From assembly GCF_032854445.1 (NCBI RefSeq), contig NC_088304.1:16343850-16407849 (forward strand): a stretch of DNA of 64,000 nt, written 5' to 3'. Numbering within the stretch: the first letter of the stretch is position 1; each line of letters opens with the position of its first letter. Made by a program: the position numbers and the translations under genes. Source of the DNA: Liolophura sinensis (lineage: Eukaryota; Mollusca; Polyplacophora; Chitonida; Chitonidae). Positions 55,741 through 64,000 of this stretch are shown in pieces. The notes under the pieces were generated by a model. That model saw only the letters and a list, made by a program, of their open reading frames with translations. It ran no database searches and had not been told where the DNA came from.

Positions 55741-56684
55741 ACTAATTGATTATTTTACATTATTGTCATACTTTTTCTCCGTTTGTCTGTTTTTGTAAAT
55801 ACTGTCTCAGTTTGTTACATGCAGGTTTAATTTTTTGAATTGTCCATTGTATATGTACTTCGGCAGTTAAATCGAGCTGTTCATTGTTATATGTGTTAGC
55901 ATCTGTTCATAAATAGATGTTTGCCAAAGCTTAATTTTCCTGATCTTGACAAATTAGTTTAGTGCATTACTTTCTTAGTGTTTTCTTATTTGACATTCAA
56001 TTGGGCCTTGATGCTTGGCCACCAGTATCGCTGTAAGGAATGTTTTAATTTAATACTTTAATCATAAATAATGTTTTGGAGTTTTTATCTGTTTGTACTT
56101 ACATTGTGTGTGGCTGTTTAAATAGGATGATCAAATGACTGCTGATAATATTTCAGATTGATATATTTTGTAAGTGCCTTTGTGCTCTTAAAGATTTTAA
56201 GAGTAGCACCTAATGACCAGTTTGACAAACTGTGATTTACAAAATGTCTGTGTGTTACTTTGATAATTCAACCCTTAAATATTATTGACAATTCCACTAG
56301 AATACTTGTTCTGCTTCAGTGTCCAGCTATCTTGACTGCCTCAGAGCAAACCTCTGACCCATGGTCATTGTGATCATATTGTACTTTATGGGGCTCAGCC
56401 CTTTTATATATAATATGCATGGTATGTAGTGCCTTAATAATAGATTCCTTAGTGATAGATAACAATCCATATATTTACGGAATGTGTTGTAGAGAACAGT
56501 CTGTTGGTATATGGTATTATTTTGAAATTTGAAATCCATTATTAAATTTGATAAAATGTTGAATTTATAATGTTATATTGCATGTCCTAAATTCTGGTTA
56601 TTGAAAGAATTGCTGTCTTTGTTGACTGGATATGGATAAAAAATTGCATTTGCTAATTGTTCTATAATGAACTAGTAATTTGTT

Positions 56685-56756
56685 TTTTATTTGTTTATGT
56701 GCTTGGTGTTTTACACCGTACTCAAGAATATTTCAATTATACGATGACAGCCAACC
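56685..56756 (-). mobile_element. Severely 5'-truncated SINE family 1 with target-site duplication
   Basis: Only the last 72 bp of the SINE (TTTATTTGTTTATGTGCTTG, GTGTTTTACACCGTACTCAA, GAATATTTC, ATACGATGACAG). It is flanked by perfect AGTAATTTGTT repeats at 56674-56684 and 56757-56767. The duplication proves insertion as a truncated copy, the typical result of incomplete LINE-driven reverse transcription. Confidence 0.88.
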
Positions 56757-58808
56757 AGTAATTTGTTATTGGAAAATTAATGAAAACATATAAAATGATG
56801 TCAGTGTTTCTATACTAGTACATGTATAGAAAAAAACTCTGCCTTAGACATAGATGTAGATCTGCAACTCACTACAGTGATGAAATTTCTTCTTGCCATG
56901 CATCTTAGGTAGAGCTTTAAGTAGAGTCCTGTCAGTGAGGGACTAATGATTTAAGTTAGAGTCACACTTCTGACCACTTTTGAATGGTTAGCTATCACTT
57001 CACTCAAACTTGGGATTCACCTTGATGAAGAGGAATTTTTGTATAATTTATTCAACAATTCAAGACAATAATCCTGGAACCAATTGTTCAGAAGTGCATT
57101 CAAAGTTATGATTAATTAATAATGGAATGCCTGAATGGAACTTGAATGTCCTGAATAAAGTTAGTCTCAAGCTGTGATCACCTCTGATTCACTTTTGATC
57201 AACTGGTCCCAGCAGATTGATCAGATTTGTTTGCATATGTACCATCCTGGGACAACTTTGGCAAAAATATGTAAATCATTTGTGCACAGCTTTTCTCATA
57301 AATCCTGTTGGCTGTTATCTATGTAAAAACCAATGAGATGTTAAACTTGCTTCATTTTGGGAATGTGCATGCCTGCAGTTTTCAAATGATTCTGACTGCC
57401 ACTGTAATGTAGTGATAAATATATACATGTATAAAGGGGAACTACTCTGTTGTACACGCAGTGTTGTAACTTGACTAACCTACTGGCTGACCATTTCAGA
57501 AACACTCTGGAGCAGTATGAAATGAAGTTAACAGTATTTTGCAGTCTGAGCAGAGGAGGTAAACCATTGTGTTAAGAGGACATTTCTTGGCCTCTGGCAT
57601 CATTGTAATGGCATAGTTGTATGATTGTTCGATCTTCTTGGGATTTAATGTTGGTTTACACGTCTTATGACTGATTTTTTTTCTTAAAATATAAAATGTA
57701 TCTTGAGAATTTATTGAACTTATTGTATGCTTATACAATACATGTATATATTTTATTACATTGGAGAAAGTAAAATATGTTCATTATAAGCATATCGTTC
57801 TTTATTTTGTGTCTTTATTTCACTTTTCAGGAGGGACATGCATGGCATGATGTCCCAAGTAGCACTGATACAAATAAAATGTATTTATTAATCTGAACAC
57901 AGGCCAAGGACATAAGTTATGGTAACGCTCAGTTATTTTCAAAGCGATGGGCGGGATGACATATATACAGACAACCCCAAGGTTTACTGTTAGGACTACA
58001 CATACCATGCATGTCGGGTACCTGTAGATTACAAACATCAATGTGCTTATAAGCTGCCTCAGTGTATTGTAACCACTAGTACAATAATTAATGGAGCCAG
58101 GGCCAAGTGTCATTTTATGACAGCCATGTACACATATATTTAAATATAGGCCTATATTGTGAGGTGGCTCTGTGAAGACTGATCAAAGGATTTGTACAGT
58201 TTGATGGATGACATCAAACATTACATATACTGGCATCAACCTGCACATCTAAATCAGTGCACATGCAGTCAAACATTATCTACATATTTCATCTTAATCG
58301 TCAATATTTTTTTACTGTAGACTATAGATTCCCACTGTCCATCGTTACACAAAGCATAGCCTACATACATTTAGGCTTATCAGAACACTTAATTTTTCCT
58401 TCTTCAAAAAAGGTTTGACGGGTGCAACATGTTAAACAATTTTCGTTTTCAAATGCCATACAGAATAGTAATCTTACATATGCAGGAAAAGTATTAGTGA
58501 TGCAAAAGTATTAGTTTCGTTGCTCGCTGTTCGTTTAGTTCAAGAGTAGAGCATACATATGGTTTACATGTACAGTCTTCGGTGACATCCCAAAGCTTTT
58601 ACAGCCAACCTTCATACGAGATCTGCTGGAAACCGGTTTTGAAGGCTAATGTACGCTGAGCCTAACGTCGACAAATCGAACGAGTTGTAATCCATGGAAA
58701 TCGCCGCTCAGCCAGACTTGTAATTATTGCAAGGCTTGGGTTTAACGTACTTGTTTCGTTGCGCACATGGCAACGTTAGTTTACATGCCGTGACTTATGT
58801 TGACAGTG

Positions 58809-58816
58809 TCACGTGA
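58809..58816. promoter_or_regulatory. Palindromic E box TCACGTGA upstream of the TLC-domain gene
   Basis: TCACGTGA lies 195 bp before the start codon at 59011, in a region with more CpG than its surroundings (58680-58960). Such sites bind USF, Max or TFE-type bHLH factors. Use here is inferred. Confidence 0.4.
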
Positions 58817-59010
58817 TTAAATCGCCCGTGTACCTTGATCCCATAGTCCCCCATACGGCCACAGAGCAGCTGTACATCAGAGTTGTGCAGCGGGTGTAGG
58901 AATTTACAAATCATATGAGATTCAGGTAACTGCTGGTCGAGGTGAAAATGGCTGGTTTGGCGTGGTCCCTGTGAAAGTCTGGAGAGTAAAGTTCTAGTTT
59001 TTAGGGCTAA

Positions 59011-59264
59011 ATGTCGACGCAAAGCAATAGCTCTAGATCAGCTATGGCTGACAAATCGGAAGAAATAATTCTGGGCGAGGCAGTGGAGATACGTTATGGT
59101 ATATTCGGCATCATTCTATCCATATTGTTTTTCCAACTGCTGAACCGAGTGGCTATGGCTTTGGGCAGCCCGAAAGTACTAGCTCAGCACGACGAATGGA
59201 AGTGGAGAAATCTAGCAATTTCCTGGTTTCACGCTCTCATCTGCGCCACTTGGGATCTCAGTTG
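59011..59264 (+). CDS. TLC domain-containing protein (TLCD1/TLCD2-like), first exon
   Basis: One exon, 254 bp, ending at a good donor (TTG/GTAAGA), phase 2, encoding 84 residues. Residues about 27-50 (YGIFGIILSILFFQLLNRVA) form the first membrane segment. Then EWKWRNLAISWFHALICATW matches the start of the TLC domain in TLCD1/TLCD2 (human TLCD2 R-x-R-W-K-W-W-N-L-C-V-S-L-A-H-S). The TLC fold is a multi-pass membrane domain. TLCD1 and TLCD2 sit in the plasma membrane and limit incorporation of long polyunsaturated chains into phospholipids. The remaining exons would lie beyond 64000, since I see none in the following 4.7 kb. An in-frame ATG 11 codons later (MADKSEE) is an alternative start. Which of the two paralogues this represents cannot be told from one exon. 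Confidence 0.85.
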
Positions 59265-59843
59265 GTAAGATACTTTTTTTTCATTACTGTCTTACTGAAT
59301 TTAATGACCAGTGCCAAAATGATCGTTAATGTGTGATATTCAGTGTGTAGTCTACATTAAGAGTCTAATTAAACCGGACATGCATTGTAGAAGGAACGAA
59401 TGACGCAAACAAAACTTTGACCAGTGACCACTACATGATACTACACAGTATCTCTGTAGCAGGCAATTCATAGTATATGCATGTACTTGTATACAGTTGT
59501 GTTTGTCTCTGTGCACATTGTACGTTCTGTGCGTTGTGGTAGCTGAACTGTGGACCCGCGGCATGAACATGCTGAATGGGTGGGGTAGTGTGGGTGGGGC
59601 AGTTAAGAGCTGACCTGCCTAATACAGGGAACACATTGGGTTAGCAGTGCTGGACATGTGCTAGGATTACTGTGGGTGACCAGGTGGTTGTAATTGAACA
59701 GACTGTTTAAGGCTTTGGTCTAGCCATAATCATATACACTATATACTTCCTTTTCCACAACAAACCTTGCTGAAATGGACAGTTGGAATCACATAATCTT
59801 GAATAAGCCTATTTGATTAGAGAGATCAGGTTAATAACCTTAA

Positions 59844-59988
59844 GCGGGCCTCTGTGGCTGAGTTGGTTAGCAGGTCAACATGGCGCAAAAATCCAGGAGC
59901 CCCCCACGAATGCAGCCGCTGTGAGTTCAGGTTCAGCTGATGCTGGCTTCCTCTTCGGCCGTACCTGGGAAGGTCTGCCAGATAACGG
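59844..59988 (+). mobile_element. SINE family 1 head, 3' part missing
   Basis: GCGGGCCTCTGTGGCTGAGT with TGGTTAGC (A box), CCAGGAGCCCCCCACGAATG, CGCTGTGAGTTCAGGTTCAG (B-box region) and TGGGAAGGTCTGCCAGATAA. It stops there with no tail. Head-only copies are unusual because retroposition truncates the 5' end, so a later deletion is likely. Confidence 0.82.
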
Positions 59989-60549
59989 ATCTACGGCAGC
60001 GTGGATCCTGAGTAGAGCAGTTGTGCTGGCGATCTTGAGTCCTGCTCATGAAATAGACGTGAAAATAAAGCAATTTTCTTTTATAACACATATTTCTGGA
60101 TGGCTTTAAATGTGTTCCAGTTGACTGCTGATAAATGTCCATTTACTAGTTTCTGTGCTATGGTCATTTACATGTATCCAGTCCTTCTCAAATCTGATGT
60201 TTCTACCCAGGAGTAGAAATGTTTTTTTAAAAACTGCCTGTCACAGAGACGGGTAGATTTTTTTTGTACATGTCACCTGCAGGTATCTACCTGTCCATAT
60301 CAGTCTGACTTACAGAAAGTCTAGTACTCGGGACCGTCATTGTCACATTTTGCGAACATATAATTTCAGTTTGGCTTAATTATTGTCCGTCAACATGGCC
60401 ACCGTTGCAAAGCAATATCAGTCTCCCGTGTTACAAGAACATTCGGTTTCAGTAGCACATTCCTTTTTTATTTCAATATTCAGCTAGGACAAGGTTTTCT
60501 GCACAGTCGAACAAAAATTGAAACTTACTTGCAGGTGATCAGTCTGTAC

Positions 60550-60903
60550 TTATGTACACATACATTTCCCATTCAAGGACAACAGCCGAGAAAAAACATC
60601 CAGTCTATGTGCTTTTAGATTTTTATTTCTCTTGAGTTGCTCCCCTTTACACCTGTGACGCAATACGTTGTCCTTGAGCAAAGAAGTTAGCAATGCAGTG
60701 CTAAAACTGTTAGGCACTTTTAGGCAATCTGCTTCTTGCAGATCTAATTTTGCCATTGCTAAAGCACGTTCTTCAGTGTTGAAGGTATGTTTGATCTTGG
60801 AATTGAAAGCGTAGATACGATAGGTTCGTTGACAACGGCCTTCTCCACTAAATGGTGTCTTAACAGTGCTGACTTGCTGAAAATGAAGTCTTGCGACAAC
60901 ATT
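60550..60903 (-). CDS. Unrecognised open frame, possible exon or retrocopy
   Basis: The minus strand is open for 117 codons (60903 to a TAA at 60550) in an AT-rich setting. Composition looks protein-like: KTPFSGEGRCQRTYRIYAFN, HTFNTEERALAMAKLDLQEA and LLKDNVLRHRCKGEQLKRNK, with amphipathic, basic helices toward the C-terminus. A usable 3' splice site (CATTTTCAG) precedes codon QVSTVK. No ATG occurs before codon about 57, so it would have to be an internal or terminal exon, or a broken retrocopy. It is flanked by a direct repeat (60236-60284 and 60996-61040, core TGTCACAG-GAC-GGT followed by T8). I do not recognise the family, and chance cannot be excluded. Confidence 0.3.
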   Translation of the reverse strand, partial: NVVARLHFQQVSTVKTPFSGEGRCQRTYRIYAFNSKIKHTFNTEERALAMAKLDLQEADCLKVPNSFSTALLTSLLKDNVLRHRCKGEQLKRNKNLKAHRLDVFSRLLSLNGKCMCT

Positions 60904-62990
60904 TTATATATGAGAATGCGAAGTAAATATACAGACATCACAAACATACACATGCATGGGTATTGCCTTGAACATGATTGTAAACTTATTTGAGCCTACT
61001 TGTCACAGCGACAGGTGAATTTTTTTTGTGACCTGTCGCCGATAAAAATTGCCTGTCGCCGACAGCTAGACAGGCGTTATTTTGACTCAAGTTTGACTTC
61101 AGGTTTAGCTATTGGTTCATTTAAATGTAGATGGTAGATGGTGCTGTTTTAAAATTCGGACTTTCGTCACAACACTGAGCCTCTCCCTGTCTCTCGAAAA
61201 AAGCGATAGTGGTACCATATGCCTGATATGTTCACTGTATCAGAAACTTCCTCGTACAAAATATTGGTGACTCCTTTCAAAACTCTGTTGGAATATTTTA
61301 AACAAATATAATTGGAGAAACACCAGCATATCCTTGATTTCAACATTCCACGCTTCAGTGATGGAGGCGCATATTTTGATAATCACATGGCTAGAATACA
61401 TACAGTCATGTGGCAGTATTGTTTCTTATGATCAGTCAACAGTGACCAGACCTGGCATATTACACAGTAATTGATGAAGATAAATCACCAGCGATTTTGA
61501 TTCAAAAAATCAAAAGGGTTCTGATATTGGCGATCAGTGCAGCAGCAGTCGCTGGAGCTCAAAACCACCTTGAAGAGAGCAAGCATACTATATGATCGCC
61601 AGCTGATAGCCATGACAAGTGTCCAGAATGGCCTAGTGTGCTGTGGGCTGAACACTAATTGCATCTGAATGTGACTTGCAGTCTTATGGTCACATTAATT
61701 GCTAGAACATCCAAAGAGCACTTCATGGTCAGTAGTCATTTTGAAATGTCACTTGAACTTCTGGCTTTGAAATGTGACTGAGCTCAGGCATTGAAATCCT
61801 CCAGAAAACATCACTGTTGTTGGAGGATAATCTGCTTACTCTTGTGCATGTTATATTAGGGTTATAAGCCACTGATAGCTTATATATAAAATACAACAGA
61901 GGAACAGACACTGTATGCTGCAGGATGATAATTGTGAACCAAATCAGTAAATATCAAAGTAGATCATACATACAAAATCTACAGGTTTTCGTTTTTGAAA
62001 CTTTTGAACGAACAGTATATACAAACGTTTGCAACTATATATACAACTTAAAGAAAACTTAAGAGGGCACGTGTGTGACTGCTCATGTTATACTGAATCG
62101 CGTGCTTTTATAATGAAAGAAGTTGTAGTGAGGGAGAGGTGTACTTCCATTGCACAATTTCAGTGTCCACAATCCAACCCAAAAGGGCATTAAAAAGAAC
62201 TTGTATTTTAGTGAGAATAAGTTTGGGTGCCACCAGCACAGGCCGGAGTGAAATTACATGTATTTTCATCATCGAGTTGGGGTTCAAAAATGTGTGGCCA
62301 ATAATTTGAGGGGCAAGGATTGGTGTCGCAATGAACGTGAGACTTTTAAAATGCTCACATCATATGATTGGTCATACAGACACATCTACGTACTTTACTT
62401 CACTTTTCTGCTCTCACCTATGCAAAGCTGTGTAATAAAAGAGACTGTCATACCAAGGCCACATCGATTTATATTGTTGTTTAGTAGGCAGAATAAATCT
62501 TTTCACAATGTCAGAGCAGGCTATATACATAAAAGTAAAAGTTAAGAATTTGTGGACAGCAATTTGGTGAAAATATAATTAACAGGAAACCAACAGGAAT
62601 ATCACAATATCAAGATCTGACAAAAAAATACTAAGGTGGACCTTAACTTTAAAGTTTAATACATTTTGTGATTTTTTAGTGTTTAAACACAAATTAAACA
62701 CAGCTACACCTTTGCAGTGTCTCAACAATACAGTATGAACTTTTGCCTTCTGCATTCCTTTAAAGTCCTTAATAATTGGCAATGATCTGAAGGAGTGCTT
62801 ACAATTACCTACGTGAACTTGTACATTATTCTAGGCATATATGTAGTTACAGCATCGGTCGCCACAATATGGCTGCCATGTTGCCAAAGCCATGTTAAGA
62901 CATGATCATTTGTTCCACACCTTCATTTATGAAGTATGGGCACCCAGTGGCAGGTGTAAGTGTATATTTATTTGTACAAAATACATGTAT

Positions 62991-63137
62991 TTAGTTTATT
63001 TGATTGGTGTTTTACGAAGTACTCGAGAATATTTCTGTTATACAACGGCGGCCAGCATTATGGTGGGAGGAAACCGGGCAGAGCACAGGGGGAAACCCAG
63101 GACCATCCGCAGGTTGCTGGCAGACCTTCCCAAGTAC
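62991..63137 (-). mobile_element. SINE family 1, 5'-truncated
   Basis: GTTTATTTGATTGGTGTTTT, ACGAAGTACTCGAGAATATT, GGCGGCCAGCATTATGGTGG, GAGGAAACCGGGCAGAGCAC, CCATCCGCAGGTTGCTGGCA and GACCTTCCCAAGTAC. It is well preserved and ends about 28 bp before the minisatellite. Confidence 0.88.
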
Positions 63138-63164
63138 GATTTTGACAGGAAGCCAACATCTTGC

Positions 63165-63695
63165 TATACAGGTACATGCATGTAGAAGAGATGGGTGTTT
63201 ATTAGGAGTCACACATGAGCATGTACATGGGTGTAGAACAGATGGGTGTTTATTAGGAGTCACACATGAGCATGTACATGGGTGTAGAACAGATGGGTGT
63301 TTATTAGGAGTCACACATGAGCATGTACATGGGTGTAGAGCAGATGGGTGTTTATTAGGAGTCACACATGAGCATGTACATGTATGTAGAACAGATGGGT
63401 GTTTTTAGGAGTCACACATGAACATGTACACGTATGTGGAACAGATGGGTGTTTATTAGGAGTCACACATGAGCATGTACATGGGTGTAGAGCAGATGGG
63501 TGTTTATTAGGAGTCACACATGAGCATGTACATGTATGTAGAACAGATGGGTGTTTTTAGGAGTCACACATGAACATGTACATGTATGTAGAACAGATGG
63601 GTGTTTTTAGGAGTCACACATGAACATGTACACGTATGTAGAACAGATGGGTGTTTATTAGGAGTCACACATGAGCATGTACATGTATGTAGCAT
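63165..63695 (+). repeat. 51-bp minisatellite in TLC-gene intron 1
   Basis: About ten and a half copies of a 51-bp unit with the core GTAGAACAGATGGGTGTTTA followed by TTAGGAGTCACACATGAGCA, TGTACATGG. Two unit types occur: GTTTATTAGGAG with GAGCATG, and GTTTTTAGGAG with GAACATG (48 bp). The first four copies are nearly identical. Fifty-one is a multiple of three, so both strands show repeated open frames, which I reject as coding. Confidence 0.95.
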
Positions 63696-64000
63696 ACATT
63701 CCTGAGAGAAAAATGTTTCCATATTGTACATGTAACATCACGCATGTGATTTCACGTTTATAATTGTCACAGATGTAGTAATAAACTGGTTATTCCCCCA
63801 CTGTGCTCTGTGTTGGAGTCGTCCAGACGATAACATGGTATATCAGATATCAGTCCATCGGCATATGTAAGTGTGGTGTCGTATGCAGCCTAGATCTATA
63901 TGATATGATCTTCAGTAGACCTTCGTTTACATGTTCCGTGTTCATACATGCAGCATTTATGTTCATATGTTGTGTCCTGACCCTAATATTCATACATACA

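Larger units (their letters stand above)
52764..58808. other. Intergenic region between the WD40 and TLC-domain genes
   Basis: Apart from a Tc1-like remnant (53003), the second dispersed element (54355) and a SINE tail (56685), I see only AT-rich single-copy sequence. Open frames here (for example 57496-57738 and 57820-58113 on the minus strand) lack recognisable content and splice support. The WD40 3' UTR must occupy the left part. Confidence 0.6.
59265..64000 (+). other. First intron of the TLC-domain gene (partial)
   Basis: Runs from the donor at 59265 to the window end. It contains SINE pieces at 59844 and 62991, a minus-strand open frame at 60550 and a minisatellite at 63165. Otherwise it is AT-rich sequence without recognisable exons. 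Confidence 0.65.

Noticed and set aside
58795-59022. Minus-strand frame overlapping the TLC-gene start
   Set aside because: Antisense shadow of the 5' UTR and promoter, with no homology.
63004-63408. Repeated 17-residue frames on both strands
   Set aside because: Product of the 51-bp minisatellite, whose unit is a multiple of three, joined to SINE sequence.

Overview
The window is animal nuclear DNA. It is AT-rich, the genes have many GT-AG introns, and single coding exons of 30-450 bp are separated by introns of up to 5.6 kb. Gene content (PRR11, RSRC2, CCDC86, OXSM, a WD40 protein and a TLC-domain protein) is bilaterian. Dispersed tRNA-derived SINEs with a long conserved body resemble, from memory, repeats common in molluscs, so a marine lophotrochozoan, most likely a mollusc, is my best guess. 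I could not check the species.

Layout. 1-1000: left-edge 58-bp minisatellite. 1478-3398 (+): the 3' four exons of PRR11, followed by 25-bp repeats in and beyond its 3' end. 4.5-10.6 kb: intergenic, with three further tandem arrays and old SINEs. 10653-19862 (-): RSRC2, nine coding exons. 19863-20913: divergent promoter region shared with CCDC86. 20914-29845 (+): CCDC86, four coding exons, with a last intron of 5.6 kb that is mostly tandem repeats plus a MITE and a 2.1-kb dispersed element. 32325-38376 (-): OXSM, four coding exons, with large minisatellites in its last intron. 38377-39038: second divergent promoter region. 39039-52763 (+): a ten-exon WD40-repeat gene with an apparent one-base frameshift in exon 8. 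53-58.8 kb: intergenic, holding a decayed Tc1-like transposon and an inverted second copy of the 2-kb element. 59011-64000 (+): first coding exon of a TLCD1/2-like gene and part of its first intron.

The genes are unrelated housekeeping functions (cell-cycle protein, RS-domain splicing-type protein, nucleolar rRNA-processing protein, mitochondrial fatty-acid synthesis, WD40 scaffold, membrane-lipid TLC protein). Two pairs are head-to-head (RSRC2/CCDC86 and OXSM/WD40) and two pairs converge (PRR11/RSRC2 and CCDC86/OXSM).

The most unusual aspect is the density of minisatellites, about seventeen arrays in 64 kb, several inside introns. Two of them span splice junctions. One multiplies the exon 3 end and 5' splice site of the WD40 gene about 23 times. 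One multiplies the 3' splice site of the last PRR11 exon. A third array can be traced to a single unit inside a dispersed element, because the inverted second copy of that element still has only one unit.
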